Below, one piece after another: positions 15,139 to 27,053 of a stretch of 64,000 bases of DNA; positions within the stretch are counted from its first letter, which is position 1, and the number at the start of each line of letters is the position of its first letter. The notes under the pieces are model-generated. The model ran no database searches. It saw nothing but the letters and a program-made list of their open reading frames with translations, and had not been told where the DNA came from. This DNA comes from Gigantopelta aegis (taxonomy: Eukaryota; Mollusca; Gastropoda; Neomphalida; Peltospiridae), in contig NW_024533047.1 in NCBI RefSeq assembly GCF_016097555.1, positions 1 to 64,000 on the forward strand, written 5' to 3'. The position numbers and the translations under genes are program-made.

Positions 15139-15537
15139 GAAGACCCGCCCCCCCCATGTTGTTATTTTGCCAGAAAACTGAGGGTCTTTGCCTCAAGAGA
15201 ACGTGATCCCCTGACGGTCGCGCATGGCGCAGTAGATCTCCACCTTAATTAATTATGAAACTTTAATTTTTACAATGTCAAGAATCAAGATTATCTATAA
15301 TTAAGACGCTTGTGACGTCACTACTGATAATAGAGACACCTCAGCAAGTATAGCAGTTGTGATGGCTCACAGACTACTGGTTTGTTTGAAGCATCGAACG
15401 TGATTTATCATAACAGACTTTGGTAATCATTGCAAATACCAAGACGACAGTTTAAATTTTATTGCTAGTGAAATTGATTCATTTACGGGGTGTGTTCACA
15501 GCTGTAGTTTGCAGTGATAATTCCATACTGTTATACA
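15139..15537. promoter_or_regulatory. Bidirectional promoter ATP5F1B/DBF4 with CRE
   Basis: 399 bp lie between the divergent start codons. It holds a perfect palindromic cAMP-response element TGACGTCA at 15313-15320, a site for CREB/ATF bZIP factors. No TATA box seen. Which of the two genes the site serves cannot be told from sequence. Confidence 0.55.
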
Positions 15538-17131
15538 ATGGCTAGTCAAACAGGAACTGGTAATGCCATTATATCTATAAATATCAATTGTCATATTTAT
15601 CTGATGTTATAGGCACTGTACACACTCGAAGTCGACGAAAAACTTAATTTCGGAGAATCTCAAAGATTCAAAAGGGAAAACGTTTTTTCTTGATCGACAG
15701 GCTATCGTCGAGCAAAGGAATTAGAACAAGACCTCGTTCTTAGAGGAGCGGTAATTGACCTTTATTGTCATATGTACATAGTTTATACATTTCTATAATA
15801 TATTTAGACTATTGGAGAATTTTTGGATCGGAAAGTACGCTATTTTAATTACTAATAAATCGAACGAAGTGATCCAAAAGCAACGGCTAAAAGTAACATC
15901 AGTCAAAGTCCTCATACCCATCAACAGGGTAAATATTATTAAAAAAATATGCTATTGCTTTGATCTCTCTCTCTCTCCTCCAGGGATTATCTCAGCTCAT
16001 ATCTCCACTTATAATCAATCTCATGTAGTGTTAGCGACAAGAAAACACAATAGCTAAACCTACGTGAGTGACTACACTCCTCAATTATTAAGTTTAGTAT
16101 ATAATTTTTTGTATATAGTACACTCGTGCGCAGAAAATGTTACAGCTGTCATTAGAGAAAAAAAACCGACCAATAACTACCGATATACTCTCTTTGGCTG
16201 CCAGCTGGAAGTGTAAGATATTACATGTTGATGGTAAGAGCACATGTTTTATGAATGTTAGCACAACTAACTAAATATATAGCTGTTGAGAAAGAATTGA
16301 AAAAACTAAAAACTGTTCGAACAAAAATGAAGGTTCCAAGAAAATTGTTGATGTTGCTACTGGTAATATTATCAATTTGAATTACTTACAAGTGGAAACT
16401 CACTGTTCTCTTTTTTAGTTCGAAAAACTACAGAAACCATTCTTTAAAGTTGAAGATCTCTCACGTCAATATCGTCCCATTATTTATGAACCTCCTTTTT
16501 GGCCGATAGCAAATTCAAACGTTCTCCAAAGGCATGTCCTTTTGACCATCCAAGACCTGATAATCCTGTTGATGATTCCATACCTAAAAAGAATCGAGAA
16601 AAGGTAATTGTTGAAGAAAAAAAGGAGGTATTGTGAACCCTTGCCATTCGTTTTGATGATTTGAAATTGGTAAGTTTCTTTCTGTGTTGGCAATGTTAAT
16701 GAAACATCTTAGCATTTGAGGGCTCACAACATTCAACAGTTTGCTCAAAATCCTAAGAATTTTGAAGAAACTTGACAAACTAATAGCAACAGTGTTACCA
16801 ACTTCAAGACTTTCTTACTAACTTGTACACACAGCAATGCAGCTCTGAGACGTAAGTATGACTCTTATACATTCATACAATGTATCCTTTCTCTACACAG
16901 TCCTCTCAAATGGACCTCAGTCTCCATTGAGAAAGAATGGCTCTACTATTTGTCCAAGAGAATATCTATGGTGTCACTACCTTCAAAAGAAGGACCTGTT
17001 GTTCTTTGTGATTATTCTTTCCACAGTCAATGGATTCTGGGAGTCTGTACTATACAGATGAAACGAAAACTTCTGAATCTTCTCCCAGTCTACTGACACC
17101 TGATCTTAAGCGAGCGAGAACCTCGTCTTGA
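15538..17131 (+). CDS. DBF4: DBF4, regulatory subunit of CDC7 kinase
   Basis: Activator of the CDC7 kinase that phosphorylates MCM helicase at replication origins. The ATG at 15538 opens MASQTGTG. Then come the three DBF4 motifs in order. Motif N (BRCT-like): GKTFFLDRQA, ELEQDLVLRGATIGEFLD, VRYFITNKS. The middle region contains RPITTDILSLAASWKCKILH. Motif M: LQKPFFKVEDLSRQYRPI (about 16425-16480), the CDC7-contacting segment. Motif C: a CCHH zinc finger beginning GGYCEPCHS near 16622, then FDDLKL, HLRAHNIQQFAQNPKNF (about 16712-16765). The tail ends TPDLKRARTSS-stop (17129-17131). It is compact (about 400 residues) compared with vertebrate DBF4. About eight exons and three or four frame slips. 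Confidence 0.85.
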
Positions 17132-17427
17132 CTTGTTTTATTTTTTTTATTGAAGATTCAATTTTCAATTATTTATTCAGATTCATTTTATTTCAAATTG
17201 GTTATAATAAGTACTAATATCGCTATGTTTTATTTAATAATTATTTATATTCAATGTTAAATTTACTAATTCCTAAATACCCACACACACAAGTACAGAA
17301 TTTAAGTTGATGAGTGTTGTAGTAGTTAGTTTGTTTGGAGCAACATGTCAATGAAGAGCTACATAAATTCAGTATATAATTATAGTATCATGATATAGAA
17401 TATATGGTCTTACATTAAGATGTTCAT
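17132..17427. other. Intergenic, nothing seen
   Basis: AT-rich spacer after DBF4. Contains only a short CACACA run near 17282. Confidence 0.5.
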
Positions 17428-18134
17428 ATGTCACGTGATTCTCTGAGAGGAGACTCAGATAGTTCTGACAACGGCAAACAGGAGATGTGAAAGGGGAGGC
17501 AACAAGCTAACCTCTTTGTTGGAGCTAATAGAAAGCTAGGTATTATTATATGAGGAATTTTTATTGACTGTTTTATAGATATACCTGATGCAGTTCAGTT
17601 TTAGATTTTCTCTTTGTGAGCTCTCACAAAGAGTGCTCTTTTATATCGGTATTATAATAGAATAGCAAGCACTGCTTGTGTTTTCATGAGGAGGAAGCTA
17701 TTGAACAAGAATTATAATGTATGTTAGTCAATAATAATATAGTTTATAATATTGACCTGTGAAATGTAAATGCGTTTGTGCAACTGTCATCAATAGGTCT
17801 CCTACAGGATACGGCGATTTCCGAAGATGACGAGGAGAAACCACTTAGAAGAGATGACCCTTAAGGATTAGCAATGTCTACTTCAGAAGTTACACAACTT
17901 TTAAATCACCTGAAGTGTTTCTTTTATGAGGTGAAACTGGTGACAAAAGAATACGAACGCTGTCTTGAAAGAACACTTGTCTCTCCTTCACCTACAAAGG
18001 TATACAATTGTCAGATGATATTTGATATATGGTGGACCACTTGGATCAGAGAAACTGAATCTGACCACTGCCTTGTGTTATCCTGGAATGTCCTATCCAA
18101 ACTGATCATCTGTGATGCTTTGATGAGACTGTAG
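17428..18134 (+). CDS. Unrecognised small gene, coiled-coil-like
   Basis: The first exon starts MSRDSLRGDSDSSDNGKQEM at 17428, an acidic Ser-rich opening. After one or two introns, an exon near 17797-18000 reads ISEDDEEKPLRRDDP, then STSEVTQLLNHLKCFFYEVK and KEYERCLERTLVSPSPTK. The second part looks helical. The acidic start, helical core and SPSPTK tail suggest a small cytosolic or adaptor protein. I do not recognise it. A frame slip lies near 17865. The readable end at 18132-18134 may be intron read-through after the GGTATAC at about 18000. Confidence 0.35.
17610..17633. repeat. 11 bp perfect inverted repeat
   Basis: CTCTTTGTGAG, spacer CT, CTCACAAAGAG. It lies within an intron of the small gene at 17428-18134 and would form a tight hairpin in RNA. 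Confidence 0.8.
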
Positions 18135-18336
18135 CAAGTGAAGGTGGTATGGTATAGATGTTGACAATCTGAGAGATTGATACTATCGATAAAGACAGCT
18201 CTCTTTTTAAGCTCTTAACATACAGTTTCTTTGTTAGTACGTTTAATACTCTCTGAATTTTTCTACTTATAACTGAAATATAACTTCTATTGTTTATTTA
18301 AAAACGTTCTTGTTTGAGCTCTCTCTTTCAAAAATT

Positions 18337-21074
18337 TTATTTTCCAATAAAATACACTGAGAAGTAGTGTTGTCCAAGTTTGTTCATTAGTTGATTAGCA
18401 ATCATACCGGCAATCTGTGTGCTAAATGGTTGATTGGGTGTCAATGTTTCAAACGTACTTGAATGCTGTCTGGTCTCTTCAATGGATCAGCAACTCGGAC
18501 ATTTACAACACTTCTCTAACTTGCAAAAGAATATTGTTGTAGAGGCAGCCAAATCAAAATCTACTTCAGCAATCTGAAAATTGAGGGAGTAATTGAATTA
18601 AGTGTGACTAAACTTGTAATTGATACCTTTTTTAGCTAACGCCAATATATTTGTTGCATAAAATGTGGTTCGAGTACTGCAAGTTCATATAGTATACAGA
18701 CCAGATGCCCAATGTCAGCTTTCTTGTCATAGTGTTCATTTTCAACAATTCAGGACTTGCTAACATAATATGACCCATTGCATGCCAAGTTTTTTAGTAC
18801 ATTGCTACCCCCAATAAATTCATAGTGCCAACGTTGATTTCATAACGCTAATTCTTTGTGATGTTTTGCACGTCCAATCAGCTGAAATGTTTATCAGAAA
18901 TTTATGGTGGAAAAATCAACAAATGAGCCTGTTGGTACTTATTGTGACTTGATCTTCGATCTCCTATATCATATTAGCAGGCTTCAAATCACGATGTACA
19001 ATCCTCTTGTCCTCGTGAAGATAATGCACGGCCCACTGATTATTATGTTCTTAGGATTATTATGTTTCAACGCCCAACCCACTTGTGAAATAGGTTCAAT
19101 CTCTCCTCTGCAAATTGGCTTCATTTTCTCTGTTCATTTAAGTAATAAATTCACTTAGCTGGCGCACCATCTATCAAGCTCATTAGAATGTAAACATGTT
19201 GTGACTCCTCATTACAAGACCAAATTAACTATTGAACATAATTTTTATTTTATGGCTTACCTCAAACAACTTTATATAGTGAAACCTATTGGGATGTTTA
19301 TTTTCTCAGAATATAGCTCCTTCACTCAGGATACGTCCAATGGTTTTCACCTTCGTTCCTTGAGGGTTTTAAGTACTAACACTGTTTGATTAGCTCGTAT
19401 TTCTTTCATGCATAACTTCCATGAGAGCCTTTTCGAACTTTATAAAACACTACCTATGCTCCAGTGCCTAAGAGTTCCAGTGACTCAAACTCCCCAATAG
19501 TATATATGGATTATTGTTTGCTTGAGGGATTTTCTGATTGTTTTTATTGTCGATTTTTCTTCAGGGACACATCTAACATTCCACAATTTTTGAGTATGCT
19601 GACAAATTGTAACGTAAGCCATGTTGATAAATCTTCAAAATGTGTATCGGACAGCAACTAAGAGTTTCTATTTCTCTCAAGTACAACAGTTCGCCAAGTA
19701 CGAAACAAGATTTTATGAGGTGTGATTTGTGCTCATTGGAAGCTGTATCAATTGCCACTAGAGAATGTGTAAGCAATAGCATCCTTACCAGCATATTCTA
19801 ACAATTTTTGCACAACCGCAGTTAACGAGAGTCTTGTTAACATGTGAAACAAGCAGTTATAACTTTGCAATACACATCCCACTGTTTACTCGGTTTTCGG
19901 ATGTCTAAGTTATAATTCAACATGAATACCTCCAGGGATCGAAATCATTTTACTAGATCTGTCTTTCAAGGCCAATCGAGAAGACTCTAAGATTCGTATG
20001 TTTTTCACATACAGGGATGCAAGTTTGACTGTATGAGTGACAGACAGGACACAATCAATCCTGTCTTTGTATTTGTTTTGTGCATTGATTCTGACTGAGA
20101 AGAAGATAATCACACCTAATAACGCGATGTTGATCATAGCTAGATAAATTATATGTACTATGCAATTTCAACGGCTAGCACTCCAGGACCTTCCTTCCAG
20201 AGGGGTTTTCTGGAAATTGATGAGACATTCATTGGAAGTTTGTATACATGTGTAGTGGTTTGCTCTAATAAGAACCACCGCTTGTTTTGATCAGCGACGC
20301 GACCGAATCGTATTACAATAGATCTGGTAAGAAATGAATGTTTCCACTTTCGGCATTATATCTAAAAAGTAACCAGTAGTACTTGTGTCAGATCATGTCC
20401 AGCCACTCAGATGCATCTCTTACTTGTCACTTTCAGTGACTATCAGTGATAAGGTAATTGCATTCCGTCTAGAGGATGTCAAGTATTTATAGAGTCATGA
20501 TTTGAGCCCTGTCAGTATAATAATTATTGATACCAAAAATTTTATATTATGCTACTTCTACAGTGTTGTCAAATAGACAAGTGTAGCGACAACTTGTCAA
20601 AAAGATATCATCTCTCAATATTAATCTTAAACCTGTGAACACATATGTTTTCCTACTGCGTTGCTGATGGTAACATGATGGAGTCAAATACTTTGACAAC
20701 AGCTCTAAAACATTAGGAAACATTTTGAGTAAGTCTGCGTAGTTTTCTAGATGCTATTATATATATAATTAATATTTACCACTATTGCTTTCTTGTGTTT
20801 GTTGAAAGTCCTCTCCCTTGGAAACAGCTGTAAAGGCGTAAATAGTCTCCATCGCAGTTAATATAGCTAAACAGTTGGGTGGGGCTGATCGAATAAGCAC
20901 TAAATCTTCACGTTTTAAGGGGAGTGTCGGTGAAAGGGGTGGATATTGAAAAGGAGGGATTCGCCATGTTCTCCAGATCTTCGACTTTTCTATTTGGGCT
21001 GTCTGTTCTCGAAGGTGTTCAGAGTTTATGGTAAAACACGGAGAAGATCCTACTTTGTTGCTGACTGATAACAT
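18337..21074 (-). CDS. NEK10: NIMA-related kinase 10
   Basis: Ser/Thr kinase with N-terminal armadillo-like repeats and a central kinase domain, linked in vertebrates to checkpoint and ciliary control. The first exon starts at 21074 (MLSVSNKVGSS). A helical exon at about 20540-20750 reads YADLLKMFPNVLELLSKYL, then TGLRLILRDD. The exon near 19600-19790 aligns with NEK10 just before the kinase: NEHKSHLIKSC, then LERNR, LLSDTHFEDL. Kinase: ESLELLGTGA...GSVYKVRKGSHG (about 19440-19500), AMKEIRANQTV, SENKHPN, LIDGAPAK, KRIVHRDLKPAN (about 18976-19010), YDKKADI and CILYELAVLEPHFM. The end ADPLKRPDSIQV and GMIANQLMNKLGQHYF matches the NEK10 end of the kinase domain. HRDLKPAN replaces the vertebrate NEK10 wording HRDLTPNN. 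The long C-terminal tail of vertebrate NEK10 is absent. Many frame slips. Confidence 0.78.
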
Positions 21075-21313
21075 TTGCAGATGACGTTGCTACACCATGA
21101 TATATTAGAGTGAAATTCGTATGCCCCTTTGGTTCGTTGACTTAATGATGTGTTCCTAGCCAAATGTAAACTTGTATATTGTCAACATGTAATTTATCAG
21201 TTTATCATATAAGTTAATTATGATAGTTGTAAAATATCTATAATAACATATAAAATATTCCCTCCAACACCAAGGTGCTAAAATTGCCATGAATTTAGTC
21301 CCATCAGTACAAG

Positions 21314-21595
21314 AATGGCTCGTCAATTAAAACCTTTCAACATACTGTTGCCTAGAGTAAACATTGAAAAAGAGAAGAAACAAGGCCCAAGTTTTGAGAT
21401 TCCACACTCACTGCTGTTCTCTTTTTCGTAGAGGGATTGTATTCTGACTCTGATGGCCCTACACAAGAGAAAGGACAACAAAAGGTTTACCATTTTTTCC
21501 TGATGTAGAAATCATTTTTATATATCTTGTTCTAGCATTGGTGGAGTATTATTATGGCAACAGAAAGACAAAAACCACGGATACTCCACTTATAG
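21314..21595 (+). CDS. Very small unknown protein
   Basis: The ATG at 21314 starts MARQLKPFNILLPRVNIEKE, followed by KKQGP. A probable 58-base intron has an acceptor at about 21430, then GLYSDSDGPTQEKGQQK, an intron of about 50 bases, and a last exon KHWWSIIMATERQKPRILHL with a stop at 21593-21595. The predicted product is about 60 residues, basic at both ends. A different last-exon frame continues to 21656. I do not recognise it. Its start codon is only 239 bp from that of NEK10, so they probably share a promoter. Confidence 0.35.
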
Positions 21596-21739
21596 AACTC
21601 CACAGATGACAATTTTTGCGGAAATTACCAAAGCTACTGAATTGATTTTAGTTTGATTTTTGTTTAAAGAGTAAGCAAAGACTTTACATCAACATTTATC
21701 TCTCCATTTACTTAGTTTTTTTTTATTATACAACAACAT

Positions 21740-23269
21740 GTTACATTATCATTTCACTCTCTCTGACTGCACACCCAATACACACTCACACACAATCTGC
21801 TATGTAGATTCCTACCCTGTAAGCTGCGGGAGCCACATTTATAGCTGCTGCACGACCGACTTATCCAGGAATGATCCCCAATAACAGCGGGTTCTCTATA
21901 TGTGCCAAAGGAGTATTGAGACAGCAAAAAAAAGTTTGGGTTACAAAAGTACCTCATCTCATAATTTTTCCGTTATGGTGAAATATACAATTATACTGAC
22001 CAAAAAGCGGAGAATGGTAATGTTTTAATAGAGTAAATATTCACTTTAGCATGTCTTTTGTTTCAGGGAATTGTTTGAACTATATGAAGAACAACTGGAC
22101 CTAGCTCTACCCTTTTTGGAAAGTAATAGAGCAGCAAGATCTTCAGTCATCATACTACTGAGACTTGTGGTATCGGCTTCTTTTCTAGCGAAACTAGTGC
22201 TATGCTTTAAAAACTTAACCAAATCGGGAAACCTTGCTCTATGGATCTCAATTGGGGCACACTACAGACCCTGCTATTGCAAAACAAACTGTCTTTCCCA
22301 CTCAAATTCAGTGGTTGTGTTTCATCATCGCAATGTGTTGACCAAAATATGAAGAAGGTTATACTGTGGTAACACCTGGTTATGAAGGGAAACTGCTGAA
22401 AGTCTAGTCACTGCCTTACCTAGATGCCAGTCGCCTTTAGTGGGACAAATGACGCAGAGACAATCACATGAGAGCTTATAAGTATAGACCTTTGCTGGTA
22501 GCATATTATGAAAGTAAACTGGGACCCCGAGAGCATAACAAAGGTTAATTAGTTTTTACTGCTCTCAAGTAACTCGCTCTCTATCTTTTACACTCTCCTT
22601 CTCAGATACTTATATACTGGCATTCAATTATTGCTGATGTAGCGCTCAAATATAAGACACAAAATTGGCTTTTGCAATTGCCAACGAAGCAGAACCTTCC
22701 AAGTGACATTCAAGCATTAGGTTTTTGCTTCATGGGAGAAAGAGGTAGCGTCGGTCTCTTTGCACCTGGCCCACGCAAGTATCGTTTGATGGAAGAACTC
22801 AACAGAGATTCATTAATTGAATTTGTTGACCAATTTCTTTGAGGTATCTTGAGCCATATTATAGCTCAGAGATTGCTCCCAAGAAAGGAACAGGACCAAT
22901 ACGAACAATTGTTGGATCGACGTTTTGAGAAAATTGTCCTACGATCCCAAAATCAATGTAGTTGTAATGTTGTGCATACCTAGCATGGACAAGTGTAGAG
23001 AGAGTATGGAGTGGTTTCTATCTTGCTGCTAAAAAATACCACAAGAAAGATAAGATATTCGTTTGGTGATATCAATGTGGAATTGAACGATGTTCCTTTG
23101 GAGTTTTTCAAACTTGATGACCTCCCAACAACTATATTTTTCCTCGCCAAAAGGCTCAAAAGGAGAGACAGATTTGATTAGAGTTGATCCACTTCCTCAA
23201 GATGAAATCGATTTGTCGGGTGGTTACGATCTAAAGGAGGGATTCAAATACCCACAGAATGAGCTCTGA
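21740..23269 (+). CDS. Divergent protein disulfide-isomerase family member
   Basis: Related to PDIA3/PDIA4 in the b' and a' domains. Seen in order: LFELYEEQLDLALPFLESN (about 22070), TPGYEGKLLKV, YRPLLVAYYE, YWHSIIADVALKYKT, GERGSVGLFAPGPRKYRLM, RDSLIEFVDQF, GTGPIRTIVGSTFEKIV, then FGDINVELNDVPLEFF and DDLPTTIFF. In PDIA4 the matching strand is followed by FYAPWCGHCK; here it reads VVMLCIPSMDKC, so the first active-site Cys is Met and the site is not a CxxC. The protein ends PQNEL-stop (23267-23269), a KDEL-like ER-retrieval tail. Exons before 22045 are unclear: 21800-21960 encodes a Cys-rich stretch that may belong here. It is probably a non-catalytic or one-cysteine ER chaperone. Several frame slips. 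Confidence 0.65.
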
Positions 23270-23514
23270 GTCCCAGGAAAGATAGTAGTCTGTTAGTTTT
23301 TCATTAGCTCCATTGTATGATAGTTTTAGTGTTTTTCTTTTTTTTTTCAGCAAAAAACAATTTACAGAAAATTGAGGCAGTCACTGACAATGATGATTTA
23401 TTGTACAGTGACAAACATAAAATTTGTAACTATAAATAAAATTAGAAAACAAACATAATTATTGTAATTGAAATGACAAAAAATTAGGACAAGATGATAC
23501 TGTAAGATGCTAAC

Positions 23515-26500
23515 TTACAGAGGAGAAAGTTTCACGCTAGTACTTGTAACACTGGTAATCTTTATACCAAAGTCTGGGAGTAGTTTCATCAATTTGTTTG
23601 ATTGTCCAATGAGTGAACAACAGGACATATCAAATGTCTCTACATCATTACTGATCATTCTGAAGGAAGAAAGAGCCAAAACAATAGCATTAATCTATCA
23701 AATTATAAACCACCTTATGCCAATTAAAATCTCTCATGTGGTAATTGTTTTAAAAGCTCCATACTACTTAACAGATGGACACTCTAAAGACAAGACAACA
23801 TTAATCAAAAATATTTGACTCTAACCTGAGGTAACAATTGAGTAAAATGGTATCCATGTCATAGTACAAAACGGAGGTCCATTCTTTATAGTTGTCTAGT
23901 ATAGCCACATGAAGTGAAATAGGTGATTGTAGATACTGCATTGCATTAAATGAGTTCATATTAACTGTATCTGTGTGGTGTATTTGGAGAGAGAGAGAGA
24001 GAGGAGAAAGACAAAAAGAGATTCAATCATTGACTATTGAACAGTACCTGATGGAGTTATTCCAACAAAACAGGACATCATCATTGTATAGAATTATCGT
24101 TACCCACGAGGATCATACCACAAGGAATACGTCTAATTAAAAAACCAAATTATTATAGATTTTAAATTGGCTAACACTTACCTGTGCACCAGCAGTTCAA
24201 TTTTTCCATTGTTACCAGTAAACTGCCATTGGTCTTTGAGCAGCTAAAGTGAGGCCCATTTTTTGTACAGATCAACTATTGATACACGACCAACTAAAGG
24301 ATAAAAGTTTTCCTGTATATGTTGAGGAATGAAAAAACCATTGTCATATAATAATATTACTTACTTGTATTGAATGTAGCCTTTCATAAGTTCTTGACTT
24401 GTAGGAAAAAAGAAAAGGTAAGGTCAAGTACATATAAGACCTTATAGTGAGTTTTTTTATTGGTAATAGGGTATATCCTTGGTGTGTTGTTGGAAATTAT
24501 TACTGGTAATAGAACCAGGTCAGTCAGTACTGTTTGATAAACTGATGGAATTAGACACAAAAAAAAAAAAAAAAAAGCTGAGATGATGGTAATGGTCCGA
24601 CACTAGAAACAAGGGAATACAATTTAACTATACAATTTTCGTAAGTAGCTGTTTGCTTTATTAAGGATGGTCTTACTTAATCGCACAAACTCTTACCGTG
24701 GTTGAAGTTCAAGAAATCATTATAACACATCGTCATCCTGATAGGTTTAAATAGTCTCAATGTTACATTGATAGGACAAATCTCCTATAATAATACAAAT
24801 ATACTTTAAAAACACACAAACTTACCGTATTAATTTCCTGCTCTATTTCCCATACAAGTGGACCAGATGCTCTGAACATAACGACTAAGCTTCAATAAAT
24901 AACATCTAACGTAAACATGAGACCACAAAAATACCTTGCTGTGTCTAGAGATCTTTAGAGCCTTTATCTGGAACAAAAGTGTAAAACATTGCTCCCATCA
25001 CAGACAGAGAATGGTATTATCTTTGATCCCTCAATTTAAGATACTGTGTAAAATCTAGTGACAGTTTAAACGATTTGTTTGTTAGTAAAAATTTCTCCAC
25101 AGAGCTAAATGATTATAACTATCAAAATCAAGTTGTATCACTCCATTGTTGATTGTATTACTCATAGAATCATCTGATAGATGTTGAGTAGAATATCTAG
25201 TATGTTTACTTCTCTTTAAAGTTGAGAAACTTGAATTAGTGTTGCAATTGAGGTTTTTCTTACAAAAAAAAAACTTTGATTTCAAATTGCTTGAATCCAC
25301 TGGTACATAGAGACAACTATCCAATTTGTTGACTACTCATAGTTTGTGTCTCTCCTTCAACAGATATGTTAAAAACCTATATATAATTAACTGATTTATC
25401 AGATGAAACTCAGAAAATACCTGGACACAAAGTCCATCAGGTAGTTCAAGTTTCACATACATGGGCCTGTGTAAAATAAAATAAAATTTACACTGCATGA
25501 TTTTTTAACCTTGATTGACTGGATGGATTGAACATGACTAGGACAGCAATATTGTCATCATTCAGATCATTTAAACTAGCTTTTATTTCAGCATTCAAAC
25601 TTGGCAAAGGAGTATCACTTTTACACATAATGGATTCCTATAGAACACAACACGTAAAAAGTAAAAAAAAGTGTAAAAGTTAGTTTTATAAACCTTTAAA
25701 ATGCCAATGGCATTCTTGTCCTAAAGTAATTGCAGTGAAGAGACGTTGGTTGTAGTCCTCATAGCAAGGAGGGAAACTTGTACCAGTGATAGCATCGTGA
25801 TGGGCCAACAATGGCTGATGTATTTCTGGACATTTTTAGAGCCTCTGCTATATTCAGCATTTGAAAAGGATAGAAAGAATTCAACACATCCAACGAAAAC
25901 AATACTAATTCTTGTTTCTACTAAGCAGTTTCTGTGAAGGTTTTGATGTATAAATCCGCTCCAGTAAGCCTCACTTATCAGGAAACTACAAGGTGAGTCA
26001 AAATAATCCTTCTATACTGTCACATTGATCAGAAAGGCATGGATAACAGGCTATATATGGAAAGAAATCTTCATCTATCACTTCAGGGAACTGAACGTTG
26101 CTGTTTAATACAGCTGTGAAATAATCATCAAGTGTTGAGTATTTTACTACCAAACTTGTAAGTATCTGAATGGGCTATTAATATAAATCCATAACGTCTT
26201 CTATTTTCTTAAAAGTCATTGACAGCATCTGTAAATGCAAATCATTCCCAAATGGTACCAGAAGATGGTCAGTTCTGTACCACTCTAGTCTCTTTCTGGA
26301 TGTATTCACAAATGACTCTGCCTTTCCTTGACATCAAGACCTATATAGTGGGAGCTGAGTAATGCTCACCAAGTACGTGAGTAAAAATAGACACATTAGA
26401 TATCGAAGATTTCCAATAAAAACTCAAGACTTTTTGATTTCTTCATTTTCTGTTTTGTTTGGTCTGGTATCGATTTATTACTATTGCATTATATTGAAGA

Positions 26501-26921
26501 GCATGGTAAAGTTCTGGCATCATTAGAGAGTGTCCAAATGGATCAATATGCCACTCATAATGGGTCTTACTCCTAAAGTCTCATTGAGATACGAAGACCC
26601 AGAGTCATCTGGTTAACAATCGTAAAACATTGTTAATTGCCTCGTCATGCATCACCCAACCACCACCAATAAACTCCAGCTGTTTAGAACTAACTAGTCT
26701 CATGACAGTTGCCTTTGCTTCTCAGAAGCATCTTGCCACCATCTTGATAGAAAAGATACTTCTTCCCAGACAAATTTCCTCCTGGTGTCACTATTGAGAG
26801 CTTCAATCATTGTGTCAAACACATTATGAACATATCCTTGTAATATCTTCAAATGATTCTCTGTAGCCTGCATCACAGTGACTGTGGGGAACAAGATGGA
26901 TTGTAGGGAGGCTTGGTACAC
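23515..26921 (-). CDS. GH38 class II alpha-mannosidase
   Basis: Glycoside hydrolase that trims alpha-linked mannose from N-glycans (lysosome, Golgi or secreted). The N-terminal exon holds VPHSHCDAGY (zinc-binding HxH...D), then RRKFVWEEVSFLSRWWQDA. Following exons give GGGWVMHDEA and WHIDPFGHS, whose Asp is the catalytic nucleophile in GH38, then INRYQTKQN. Later pieces are RLEWYRTDHLLVPFGND, YSTLDDYFTAV, EDFFPYI and HHDAITGTS (about 25780-25830), another GH38 hallmark. C-terminal beta-domain pieces include ISLHVAILDNYKEW, and the last exon reads NDVETFDMSCCSL, matching the family's conserved E-(I/T)-(R/E)-T-F end. Stop at 23515-23517. HSHCDAG and INR resemble the sponge/plant-type Golgi-like branch more than lysosomal MAN2B1, so no symbol is given. 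About 14 exons and many frame slips; the signal peptide was not located. Confidence 0.78.
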
Positions 26922-27053
26922 TACAACAAAATGAAATCAAGAAGATAAGTAACATTGTTATTCAGCCACACCCCCTAAATAGTTAGTAATCTAATTTATT
27001 TTAGAAAAATAAAAAGGGCAGGTATAAAAATATAATACTAATACAAAAATTTG

